DNA of 64,000 bases from Paenibacillus sp. LHD-38 (GTDB taxonomy: Bacteria > Bacillota > Bacilli > Paenibacillales > Paenibacillaceae): assembly GCF_031157315.1 (NCBI RefSeq), contig NZ_JAVIFU010000025.1, positions 1-64,000 on the forward strand, read 5' to 3'. Positions 28,501 through 35,063 of the stretch are shown piece after piece (positions within the stretch are counted from its first letter, which is position 1; every line of letters begins with the position of its first letter). Below the pieces are notes generated by a model. That model ran no database searches and had not been told where the DNA came from. It worked only from the letters and a program-made list of their open reading frames with translations. Position numbers and translations under genes: made by a program.

Positions 28501-28689
28501 AGCCTCATTAACAGCCGAATAACCTTCCTTAACTGGGCTTGCGGCAGTACCGAAATCGAATCTTTTCACCACCTGCTCTGCGCTCGCATTCGCCTGCTGT
28601 GAACGAAACGGCAGGCCCGGCATGACAGTCGAACATAGAACGGCTGCTGCCAACAGTATCTTAAAAAGACGTTTTGGTTTTTTTTGCAT
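22510..28689 (-). CDS. Secreted bifunctional rhamnogalacturonan acetylesterase (CE12-like) and rhamnogalacturonan lyase (PL11)
   Basis: 2059 residues with a signal peptide (about 1-35). In order: beta-domain starting KRFDFG (40-185), two FnIII (187-370), a second FDFG beta-domain (375-515), an SGNH esterase (522-735), FnIII (755-845), a third FDFG domain (845-990), two FnIII (990-1175), a PL11 lyase (1178-1775), an Ig-like domain (1785-1875) and two homologous C-terminal modules (PGKPVLSNNNGHD, PAKPVLSHDNWDG). The esterase has Ser531 (AGDST), GGRSS, GHND and Asp713/His716 (DNTHF). The lyase has the DLDGDGQYE, DLDGDGRAE and DVDGDGKDE calcium-binding repeats of the YesW fold. It should de-acetylate and cleave pectin's rhamnogalacturonan-I backbone outside the cell. 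A cre site lies upstream. Confidence 0.93.
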   Translation of the reverse strand: MQKKPKRLFKILLAAAVLCSTVMPGLPFRSQQANASAEQVVKRFDFGTAASPVKEGYSAVNEAQLYTAEAGYGLSAVLASRNRSGGDEMTNDFVLGSSFSFYADLPNGEYDVTVYSGDLLTGTSTTKTNVALEGVAAGTISTRQAIAQATYRTTVNDGQLTVGISASTGYGYLNGLVIEQVMPVQPDAPAGLAVTGVTKNDVSLSWGSVAGAVLYKIYRTEGGGASLLAGQSTGASFIDTDVAEGSSYTYAVTALNAAGLESELSEPTAAVEIPAAVAPAAPVGLTVSEVLESAVKLSWTVTDGATGYKIWRSDAEAGPFAEIGQSTVPAFTDEGVDTSVLHYYQITASNDRGESGASSTAASAVYTTPDPLPEGDVQRFDFGAGAQAEGYTRITSAAAYSAALKYGFADISKVSFGDRGTADALRSDFAMPLNTTFSIDLPNGDYTVSLIAGDASEASEIAIKAETIQKVQLTGKAAGQFLEMDFQIALVDGQLNLEFSGSAPKINALVITKQQARQAGELPTVYIAGDSTVQTYDPYWEPEAGWGQMLPRFFSNDVMFKNHAIGGRSSKSFIFEGRLDAVLRAIKPGDYFLVQFGHNDATISVPDRYASPADYKNYLKTYINGARQRGATPILVTPMGRRDFNADTGKFNISFPEYVAAMKNVAEELNVELVDLSTLSVAYYDSIGAQATLSVFLHVEPGIYGAFPNGSADNTHFQEYGAIQLARLLAGGIEQLNVPLADFVQEIEQPEAVPAKPAGLVAGSVSNAGAQLQWNVVEGTDIYKIYRKLTSEPDTAYALIGTATVPKLTIGGMLEGQTYTVRVTAVNGRGESEPSNAVSITTKSALYRFDFGPVGAPVASGYTEVNRNVLYTPELGYGLTSSTGMIDRDRGSVTDDLRRDFVAYFGNSYEFQVDLPNGYYSVKTYTGDWIGSTRTNVSIEGKDYGTIASGKANIAEKMFNQIAVKDGKMNLVFSGQTAHLNGLEITPLLLSPTDLTLTGIDLNSDPVSAALSWGAVDGASAYRVYRQATVASSPELLIETSDTHFTDLTADVGLDYEYMVTAVESTGFESVASNVLTVSMIDPNVAKAAVPTGLAVQSTNKNDITFTWDAVAEARMFNIYRAKKADGEYTLIGKSTEAKYTDTTVLTTISYYYKVASVNAGGISEQSASLETPAVTTLYRNMEYLDRAPVAVKQDAGNYIGWRLLGLDPAAIGFNLYRDGVKINAAPITDTTNYVDTAGTDSSSYKLTSVMNGVEKSASEAFGVWQKQYLSVPLQKPADDYTKDGQPYTYSAGDASVGDLDGDGQYEIVLLWSPSNSKDNSQGGYTGIVYMDAYEMDGTRLWRINLGPNIRAGAHYTQFMVYDLDGDGRAEVTFKTADGTIDGQGHAIGDASADYRNSGGYVLLGNEYLTVFNGLTGGELDTVAYDPPRGDVGGWGDAYGNRVDRFLAGVAYLDGEHPSVIFSRGYYTRTVLSAYSFRDGQLEQQWKFDSNDEGYGSYAGQGNHNLSIADVDGDGKDEVSFGAMAIDDDGKPLYNTGLGHGDAMHLGDLDPTRPGLELFDVHEHADSEYGMEMRDPATGEILWGVHTGIDTGRGLSADIDPNHVGEEAWSATITNEQHIPITGLYNARGELITTNIPTSTNFGVWWDGDLLRELQDYNRIDKWDYASETTANLFTAEGASSNNSTKANPSLQADLFGDWREEVMWRSSDSSELRIYTTTDVTGHRIRTLMHDPVYRLGVAWQNVAYNQPPHTSFYLGADMTEPAAPHIQYIGAPQQHEDTTAPAVAGLPPQQLTVSDVYAVQVTAEDQESGIRSLVLTFDGTVIENGSQLPLKDNAGIHTFTAVAVNNEGLETVKTMTIIVTGIEKATAVPGKPVLSNNNGHDNGLLDGSYKITMNLWYGNNGTVYKLYENGLLIDTQVLTDRSPSAQTATTSITGKVNGTYIYTCELINSYGTTFCGSHEVKVKDAAPAKPVLSHDNWDGNGDYKITMNLWWGTNGTTYRLFENGVLIDTQTLTANTPYAQNAFTSVSGRRSGTYEYRVELENASGMNESIVMKVIVK

Positions 28690-28748
28690 AAAACATGGAT
28701 CCCCCGCTTTCCTCAAATAAAATGTCTCATTTAGCAGCACTAAGATGT

Positions 28749-28762
28749 AGTAAGCGTTTTCA
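28749..28762 (-). promoter_or_regulatory. cre site (CcpA operator) upstream of the rhamnogalacturonan enzyme
   Basis: AGTAAGCGTTTTCA matches the consensus TGWAANCGNTNWCA at all but the first position. It lies 60-73 nt before the start codon, so glucose repression of the enzyme is likely. Confidence 0.6.
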
Positions 28763-29169
28763 ATTCACTTGTGTAAAAGCATCTTTGTTGGGGCTGTGTA
28801 ACAGCAAAACTTGCATACCTCCTCTTTTTCAGCGCGATACTTTATGTCAGATTTTTCAATGTAAGACCTCTACCACTCGATAGTACAGCTATATAACATC
28901 GGAGAACATCCAAAAAACCGTTAATTATTATGAAAAAACCGAGTATATTGCGGGCAGTCCCGATGCCTTCGACGCCTTATAGGACCTATGTACCAGACCT
29001 TATTATTACAAGCATCACAGATAGATTGCTTGAAATGATGACTAATCGTGATGATCGGAAACTGATTGTATTTAACAATTATGTAAGCGTAAAGCCCATT
29101 TCGGAAAACAAGAATAAACTATTAATTGCCATATAAACCATTACTTGTATTATCTATTATGTGGTCCAT

Positions 29170-29188
29170 CTATGACTGAAAGTCATAG
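29170..29188 (+). promoter_or_regulatory. Perfect 8-bp palindrome in the matrixin leader
   Basis: CTATGACT and AGTCATAG flank a 3-nt spacer, 13 nt before the GGAGG ribosome site. It could be an operator or an RNA hairpin affecting translation of the protease gene. Confidence 0.45.
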
Positions 29189-29211
29189 ATTCAAAAAATG
29201 GAGGTGTAATT

Positions 29212-29811
29212 TTGAAGAAAAGAAGTACGAAAAACCTGCTTGTCACTTTGTTCGGAATTATAGGCTTGATGCTGGGAGCAAGCTCTGCATTTGCTTATGA
29301 TGTTTGGTTTTACGGAGGATTTACGCCGTACCCTACAACGGTATATCCTTACAGTACGTTTGATGCGACAAGCAAAACGGCGATGATCAATGCGTCTGCG
29401 CAATGGAATAATGCGGGAATAGGTAATATGGTTTCGATCGGCTCCAATACCAGCAATACTACGTATCCTAACGATAATAACCTAAATCAAGTGACCAAAG
29501 GCTCTCGGGGAACGCAAACATATCTTATGCAGACGTATGCGACCACTACAACAACAATCATGAACGGAAAATTCGTTGAGAATGCAATGTCGGAAGCGGA
29601 CATTGATGTAAATATATCCCATCCTTGGGGAAATGGCAGTGCGAACTTATATGACATCGGTCAAGTTTTTACCCATGAATTAGGCCATCTCCTCGGTTTA
29701 AACCATTCAAACGTTACAGGAGCGACCATGATTTCGGGTTCCTCCGTAGGGGAGACCTATAAACGAGACATCGAGCAGGATGATAAGGACGGTATATCCG
29801 TTATTTACTAA
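29212..29811 (+). CDS. Secreted matrixin-family zinc metalloprotease
   Basis: 199 residues starting at TTG 29212, with GGAGGTG about 5 nt upstream. A signal peptide (about 1-28, ending SSAFA) leads to a compact catalytic domain. The metzincin zinc motif HELGHLLGLNH (about 158-168) is followed by the Met-turn ATMIS, as in matrixins. No pro-domain with a Cys-switch and no C-terminal domain are present, so it is a minimal secreted protease. It is followed 26 nt later by a membrane-anchored protein that is probably co-transcribed, perhaps a partner, inhibitor or localisation factor. Confidence 0.9.
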   Translation: MKKRSTKNLLVTLFGIIGLMLGASSAFAYDVWFYGGFTPYPTTVYPYSTFDATSKTAMINASAQWNNAGIGNMVSIGSNTSNTTYPNDNNLNQVTKGSRGTQTYLMQTYATTTTTIMNGKFVENAMSEADIDVNISHPWGNGSANLYDIGQVFTHELGHLLGLNHSNVTGATMISGSSVGETYKRDIEQDDKDGISVIY

Positions 29812-29837
29812 TAATAGGAATGGGGGGTGAATTTCAC

Positions 29838-30497
29838 TTGAAAAAAATAGCAATTTCTTTTTTGGTTTTGTTCATGGCGGGAATTGGCATCTACTATGCA
29901 GTTCCTAAAAATGTGGTTACCGTAACATCGGGTGAAATTGCGTTAAAAGATAAAAAAGCATTGGTTGACGAAGCAAATGTCATTGTGCGCGGCACCGTCT
30001 CGGAAATCAAGCCGAGCTTCTGGAGCAATCCGAATGGTGAGAAGGGACAGGATGTTCGCAATATCATCCAAACCGATATCGTAGTAAACGTAGAGGAAGT
30101 TTACAAAAACGAATTATTTAATGAGAAGTCTGTAACGGTCCGGATTGATAAAGGAAAGGTTGGAAATTATATTTCTAAATCGGAAGGCTATCCTGAATTT
30201 GATCTTAAAGAAGAGGTCATTCTCTTCTTATCTAAGGATGACGGCGACTTGGCCAATCCGGCAGAAAATTATTACGTTCTGACAGGTATGTCGCAAGGCA
30301 AGTTTATAAAAGATAAAGAGGTATCTGGCGATAAAATTTTCGTGAACAAAGTCGATTCCGAAAAAAGGGATAAGCTGAGCCTTCATGAAGCAAAAGGCGA
30401 AATTTCTGGAATCATGGACGATTTAAAGAAAAATCCGAGACCTAAAATGACCAAAGAAGAAATACGTCAACAGAACGAGAAAGTATTCGGAAAATAA
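29838..30497 (+). CDS. Membrane-anchored extracytoplasmic protein, partner of matrixin
   Basis: 219 residues from TTG 29838 with GGGGGG about 10 nt upstream; a nearby ATG at 29820 forms part of that ribosome site. A single N-terminal hydrophobic helix (about 3-22) acts as a signal anchor, with no lipobox. The rest is soluble and lysine-rich, with a likely beta-rich core (VNVEEVYKNELFNEKSVTVRI, residues about 84-104, EEVILFLSKDDGD) and a charged C-terminus. The layout resembles small bacterial proteins that follow secreted proteases, but I know no function. The operon with the matrixin suggests linked roles (inference). Confidence 0.75.
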   Translation: MKKIAISFLVLFMAGIGIYYAVPKNVVTVTSGEIALKDKKALVDEANVIVRGTVSEIKPSFWSNPNGEKGQDVRNIIQTDIVVNVEEVYKNELFNEKSVTVRIDKGKVGNYISKSEGYPEFDLKEEVILFLSKDDGDLANPAENYYVLTGMSQGKFIKDKEVSGDKIFVNKVDSEKRDKLSLHEAKGEISGIMDDLKKNPRPKMTKEEIRQQNEKVFGK

Positions 30498-30605
30498 GCT
30501 TAGCGTATATTTCCGTAAATTGTGTGTTTAAGTCGAGATGAAGTATCGGACATTTATGTTGTGAGCATGATGCCACGGAGATGACTAAACGCATTAAACA
30601 AGCAG

Positions 30606-30690
30606 AAAGGCCCTATTTTACCATTTTCCCTTTGTACTCGAAGAAAAAACTTCGACCAATAAAAAGAAAATGGCTTATAGGGCCTTTTTT
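30606..30690 (+). terminator. Long stem terminator after the matrixin operon
   Basis: GGCCCTAT (30609-30616) pairs with ATAGGGCC (30677-30684), and an inner CCATTTTC pairs with GAAAATGG. TTTTTT follows. The 30498-30809 gap holds nothing else recognisable. Confidence 0.75.
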
Positions 30691-30809
30691 ATGCCTCTGG
30701 AGAGGTTTTGTTTATGGGATACAGTCACAAATGTAGCTGTTTTGTATGCATGTCTTTTGTTAAGCTATAGTTACCCGTTCCCTCGGTTTAGTGTAATAGC
30801 AATCCTCTA

Positions 30810-31130
30810 TTACTTTGATGATGCTTTTTGGTATTCTCCGTCTAATTCAACCGCAATTGCTTCATTGGGACCAATCCCCTTGATCTCATATAATTTACTT
30901 CCTACTGGTGTAAAGTTTGATTCTTCATTTTTTTGTGGCATTTGATCAACCAGTCGTTTCACTGCACCGACTTGATTTCCTATGTTATCTAGAGTGACTT
31001 TTTCCACTGATAAATAAAATTGGGTGTTGTTAAAAATAATAACATTCGGATATTCTGTTGTTTTATTTGAACATCCTACTAACACAAAAACTAGTAATGC
31101 AGTTATTGCGAATATAGAAAAAATTTTCAA
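30810..31130 (-). CDS. Small lipoprotein of unknown function
   Basis: 106 residues beginning at TTG 31130 with GGGAGGGG upstream. The signal peptide ends in the lipobox LVGC (Cys20), so it is attached to the outer face of the membrane. The mature part (about 86 residues) contains IIFNNTQFYLSVEKVTLDNI and GSKLYEIKGIGPNEAIAVEL, a pattern I associate with small conserved hypothetical lipoproteins of bacilli without known role. It stands alone on the minus strand. Confidence 0.8.
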   Translation of the reverse strand: MKIFSIFAITALLVFVLVGCSNKTTEYPNVIIFNNTQFYLSVEKVTLDNIGNQVGAVKRLVDQMPQKNEESNFTPVGSKLYEIKGIGPNEAIAVELDGEYQKASSK

Positions 31131-31316
31131 GTCAATCCCCTCCCTTATCAGAATTAGACGTACCTAATAACAATTAAGTTACAAATAGTTATTACGCTCT
31201 TCTGCCCATTAAGCTCAACGCCAAGCAGTATATCTGTACAAAACCCCTCATTTTGTGAAGTAGTCCGGACCCTTAAAAAGAATAACAGAGAAATTCGAAG
31301 CTATCCTAAGAAAATG

Positions 31317-31361
31317 AAAAAAAGGACCGGTTGCAAACGATGCGCACACGGTCCTTTTTTT
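31317..31361. terminator. Bidirectional terminator near the end of the sugar ABC operon
   Basis: AAAAAAAGGACCG (31317-31329) pairs with CGGTCCTTTTTTT (31349-31361). A further perfect palindrome, AGAAGGCCGCGGCCTTCT (31412-31429), lies closer to the stop at 31440. The 31131-31439 gap has no gene. Confidence 0.8.
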
Positions 31362-31439
31362 ACAATTGGTTTGCCTTCTCGTTATTACCTCCCGTTGGAG
31401 TGTTCCGTTTAAGAAGGCCGCGGCCTTCTCTCCTTTTGT

Positions 31440-32996
31440 TTATTTTTTCGCTGCAAGGAATGCATCGATTTGGGATTGCAGTTCGTTCTGAATCTTTTCG
31501 ATACCTGCTGCTTTGACTTGTTTATTCAAATCTTCAAGGCCTTTTTCCACGTCTTTGATCACGCCATACTCCAGTGGAATCGCATAACGAAGCATAACAT
31601 TACTTACATTGGCAACTTCTGTTTTTACTTTACTGTTATCGAAAACAAATGTTTCAAGCGGGTAGTGGTACACGTTGCTATCCCAACCGTTTTGCATAGC
31701 CGTCGCTTCCTCAGGGAATGACTCATTATCACGGTTTAGAGGGGAGTTAAAGCCCCAGAAGGAGAAGCCGGTGTAGTTCGGGCTTTTGTCTGTTGATTGG
31801 AATTTATCATCACCAACAGCCGTGTAGTGAACGCCTTCAATACCGAGATTAATTAGGTCATGCAGCTCTTTGTCATTTTGCATCAAATCAATAAACATAA
31901 GAGCACGTTCCGGATGTTTCGATGTAGCGTGTACGGATACCCCGTTCTGTGTAGCAACAGCTTGGGATTTCTTATTGTTTGGGTTAATGTCAGCAAGCGC
32001 AACTTCGTATTGATTGGTTTGGCGCATCAAGGCCATGAGAGAGCCGAGCGTACCCATATTATGAGAAATAGCTGCGGTTTTACCTTCTCTGAAATCTTGC
32101 TGATGATCATTTTTGTTGTTCAGTACGTTTTTGGACCAAGCATTATTGTCCGCAAGGTCTTTGTAATAAAGAAGCAGCTCTTTAAATTCTGGTGTTTCAT
32201 AAACATTAAAGATCTGTCCCGATTCATCCGTTATTTTAAAGCCGAGTGGAATGTCTAAATCAAACAGGTTCCAATCATTTTGCTGCTTCAACATGATGCG
32301 GTCTAGGTTATGCATCTTCCAGTCGCCAGTTTCCGGTGTGAAAGGAGTGATTCCTTTCTCGTTAGCTCCCACTGTTTTCAAATAGTTTGCAAATGTTTCC
32401 GGGCTGTCGATTGCAGGCAGGTTGTATTTTTTGCGCAAATCTTCACGATATAGAATAAGTTTCTCTACTGATTCACCACTGTTTTGAGGAACCATATACA
32501 GCTTGCCGTTTACTTTAGCTTGATCCCAGTTAACATCGGACATTGCTTTAAAAGTTTCAGGCATATAAGTTTTTAGCATCTCTTCAGTCAATTCAAGAAA
32601 GCCGCCTTTTAGCGCCTGATCATTATATCCAGCCCAGTTAGCCGTATAGATAAGGTCGAAATCTTCGTTAGCCGCAAGCTTCAAAGGATATTTCTGTGCC
32701 CAATCTGACCAATCCAGAAATTCACCCTCAAGTGTTACATTGATTTTTGCTTTCAATTTTTCATTAATCGCTGCGAAAACGGAGTCGTAATCAACCGGTT
32801 TTGGTCCTACAAACACCATTTTAAGATTAACAGCCTCTGATGTATCTGCTGCGCCTTGCTCAGTATTCGTAGTTGTCTCTCCACCGTCAGGTGTCTGGGT
32901 AGCAGCAGGTGCGTTATTTTTGCTGCCGCAAGCACTGATTATCATCACCATTGCCATGATCAAAGCGAGCATAATTATACTTTTCTTTTTAACCAT
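31440..32996 (-). CDS. Sugar ABC transporter substrate-binding lipoprotein
   Basis: 518 residues. The lipobox ISAC (Cys23) is followed by a low-complexity Thr/Gly/Glu linker (about 28-55) and a family 1 extracellular solute-binding fold that ends in a DUF3502-like C-terminal region. It is the third gene of a unit with two permeases just upstream, so it should deliver an oligosaccharide to them. No ATPase gene lies in the operon, as is normal where one MsmX-type ATPase serves many importers. The YesN/YesM pair upstream probably induces it. Confidence 0.9.
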   Translation of the reverse strand: MVKKKSIIMLALIMAMVMIISACGSKNNAPAATQTPDGGETTTNTEQGAADTSEAVNLKMVFVGPKPVDYDSVFAAINEKLKAKINVTLEGEFLDWSDWAQKYPLKLAANEDFDLIYTANWAGYNDQALKGGFLELTEEMLKTYMPETFKAMSDVNWDQAKVNGKLYMVPQNSGESVEKLILYREDLRKKYNLPAIDSPETFANYLKTVGANEKGITPFTPETGDWKMHNLDRIMLKQQNDWNLFDLDIPLGFKITDESGQIFNVYETPEFKELLLYYKDLADNNAWSKNVLNNKNDHQQDFREGKTAAISHNMGTLGSLMALMRQTNQYEVALADINPNNKKSQAVATQNGVSVHATSKHPERALMFIDLMQNDKELHDLINLGIEGVHYTAVGDDKFQSTDKSPNYTGFSFWGFNSPLNRDNESFPEEATAMQNGWDSNVYHYPLETFVFDNSKVKTEVANVSNVMLRYAIPLEYGVIKDVEKGLEDLNKQVKAAGIEKIQNELQSQIDAFLAAKK

Positions 32997-33044
32997 TTGA
33001 AATATCCCCCTTATTATTTATCGATAAACCAAGTTTCCTTGGAA

Positions 33045-33962
33045 TCATCCTTTAACAGCACCAATCGTCAAACCTTTAACAAAGTATTTCTGAATAAACG
33101 GATACGCGACGAGTATCGGACCGCTTGCGACAACGGTCATCGCCATCTTCAAGCCTTCCGTAGGCAGCACGTTTGTAACGACTGCGCCTGAGCCCATCAT
33201 CGCCTTGCGCATGCCATCCATATTGCCGAGCATTTTGTATAGGTAGTATTGGAGCGGCATCAGCTTCTCATCTGAAACAAAAAGCAAGGCGTTGTACCAG
33301 TCGTTCCAATAACCGAGAGCAAGAAATAATCCAATGGTTGCGAGTGCAGGCTTCGAGAGCGGAAGAATCAGACGAAGGAAAATGAGAAAGTCGCCTGCAC
33401 CGTCTATTTTAGCCGATTCTACAATCGCTTCTGGAATATTGCTCATAAACGATTTCATAACAATCATATAAAACACGTTGAGCAGCAGCGGAATAATCAA
33501 TGCCAGAATCGTATCCTTCATGTGCAGGTAATTGACCATCAGAAGGTACCAAGGCACAAGGCCGCCGCTGAATAATGTGGTAAAGAAGAAGAAGAATGAA
33601 AATTGATTACGCCATTTGAAATCTCTTCTGGACAAGCAATACGCGGTCATCGCTGTCAGAAATAATCCGATAACGGTTCCGATCGCGGTAACAGCCAGTG
33701 TCACCGAATATGCCCGTAAAATTTGCTCAGGGTACTTAAACAGAATTTTATAGGGTTCGAATGAAAATGCACTCGGGAAAAATTGATACCCTTCTGTAAC
33801 AATCGTACTTTCTTCGGACAATGACGAAGATAAGATTAGAATAAAAGGCAGGATGCATAGAGCAGCCAGGACAGTTAAAGAAATATAGCCGATAACGGAA
33901 AGCAATTGGCGATCCCGTTGTTGTGATCTTACTGGTTTCACTTCAAGCTCAGTTCCACTCAT
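33045..33962 (-). CDS. Sugar ABC transporter permease (LplC/YtcP type)
   Basis: 305 residues with six membrane segments. The EAA loop (IVESAKIDGAGDFLIFLRLILPLSKPAL, about residues 200-228) carries the ATPase contact. GGGAGG precedes the ATG. It follows the first permease after 16 nt and precedes the binding protein, making a heterodimeric membrane channel for an oligosaccharide. It closely resembles the second-permease class of the B. subtilis YtcP/LplC systems. Confidence 0.92.
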   Translation of the reverse strand: MSGTELEVKPVRSQQRDRQLLSVIGYISLTVLAALCILPFILILSSSLSEESTIVTEGYQFFPSAFSFEPYKILFKYPEQILRAYSVTLAVTAIGTVIGLFLTAMTAYCLSRRDFKWRNQFSFFFFFTTLFSGGLVPWYLLMVNYLHMKDTILALIIPLLLNVFYMIVMKSFMSNIPEAIVESAKIDGAGDFLIFLRLILPLSKPALATIGLFLALGYWNDWYNALLFVSDEKLMPLQYYLYKMLGNMDGMRKAMMGSGAVVTNVLPTEGLKMAMTVVASGPILVAYPFIQKYFVKGLTIGAVKG

Positions 33963-33978
33963 ATCATATTACCTCCCA

Positions 33979-34899
33979 TTAGAATAACGCCCGATCTTTG
34001 TCATACCTGCGAACGGAGTAGTTCACGAGCATAATGGCTGTGAATCCAAGAACGGATTGGAAAACTCCCGCTGCGGCCGACATACCAATATCATTCGAGG
34101 TAATCAGTGACCGGAATACGAATGTGTCGATTACGTCGGTGGATGAGAATAGAACACCATTGTTGCCGACCATATTGTAGAACATTCCGAAATCGCCTCT
34201 GAAAATATTGCCTACCGCGAGCAGCACTAGAATGATAACGGTTGGATACAAGTTTGGAATCGTCACTTTCAGGATACGCTGGAACACATTCGCTCCGTCG
34301 ATCTCAGCTGCTTCATACATTTCCGTATCGATGCTCGTAATTGCTGCCAGATACATGACCGTACCATAACCAAGCATCTTCCAAGCGGACACAATCGTCA
34401 AAATGTATGGCCAATAAGCGGGTGTATTATAGATGTCGATTGGCTCCATGCCGATTCCTCTAAGCAGGGAATTGACGGTACCAATATCGAAATTCAATAA
34501 ATTATAAGCAATTGCGCCTACAACGACCCATGAAATGAAATAGGGGAGAAACAAAATGGATTGCGTAATTTTACGGAACCATTTGCCCCCAACCTCAAAC
34601 AATAGAATCGCGGTAAAAATTTGCAAGATGTTATTTACGATTATAAATGCAATATTATAGAGAGCCGTATTTCTCGTAATTCTCCAAGCGTCCCCCGATT
34701 CAAAGAAAAACCGAAAATTATCCAGCCCGTTCCAAGCGCTTCCAAAAATACCGCCGGCATAATCATAATGCTTGAACGCAATGATTATTCCTGCCATCGG
34801 CACATAAGCAAACAGCAGGAAAAACAAAACAGCGGGCGTTAGCATCAGCAGAATCGTGCGGTATTTGTTCAAATCTTTTATAAATCCGTGTCGTTTCAT
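33979..34899 (-). CDS. Sugar ABC transporter permease (LplB/YteP type)
   Basis: 306 residues from ATG 34899, preceded by GGGAGC; a frame extension to 34974 lacks a comparable site. Six membrane segments and an EAA loop (YEAAEIDGANVFQRILKVTIP) mark it as the first permease of a type I carbohydrate importer. It begins the ABC unit and lies just downstream of the YesN-like regulator gene, separated by a hairpin at 35019-35051. Confidence 0.92.
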   Translation of the reverse strand: MKRHGFIKDLNKYRTILLMLTPAVLFFLLFAYVPMAGIIIAFKHYDYAGGIFGSAWNGLDNFRFFFESGDAWRITRNTALYNIAFIIVNNILQIFTAILLFEVGGKWFRKITQSILFLPYFISWVVVGAIAYNLLNFDIGTVNSLLRGIGMEPIDIYNTPAYWPYILTIVSAWKMLGYGTVMYLAAITSIDTEMYEAAEIDGANVFQRILKVTIPNLYPTVIILVLLAVGNIFRGDFGMFYNMVGNNGVLFSSTDVIDTFVFRSLITSNDIGMSAAAGVFQSVLGFTAIMLVNYSVRRYDKDRALF

Positions 34900-35018
34900 A
34901 TGCGCTCCCTCTCTCATCTCTTGTCTACGTTTATTATAAGAAATAGAAGAGAGCTGCATAATTAGGTTGATCAACTAAAACCAATACTAATTCAACGATT
35001 GGCTGTATAAGAGCAAAG

Positions 35019-35051
35019 CAACTGCCCGGTCCTGAGCAGGCCGGGCAGTTG
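35019..35051. terminator. Strong hairpin between yesN-like regulator and ABC genes
   Basis: CAACTGCCCGG and CCGGGCAGTTG form a perfect 11-bp stem around an 11-nt loop, 13 nt after the regulator's stop codon. It is probably a terminator or partial attenuator, although the following T-run is weak on both strands. Confidence 0.55.
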
Positions 35052-35063
35052 TTTATTCCTATT

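Larger units (their letters stand above)
28690..29211. other. 522-nt intergenic region between divergent secreted-enzyme genes
   Basis: It contains a cre-like site near the lyase gene (28749-28762) and a palindrome near the matrixin gene (29170-29188). An open frame at 28930-29136 has no ribosome site and no recognisable protein features, so it is not called. Confidence 0.6.

Noticed and set aside
28930..29136. 68-codon plus-strand open frame
   Set aside because: No ribosome binding site and no recognisable protein features; left as intergenic.
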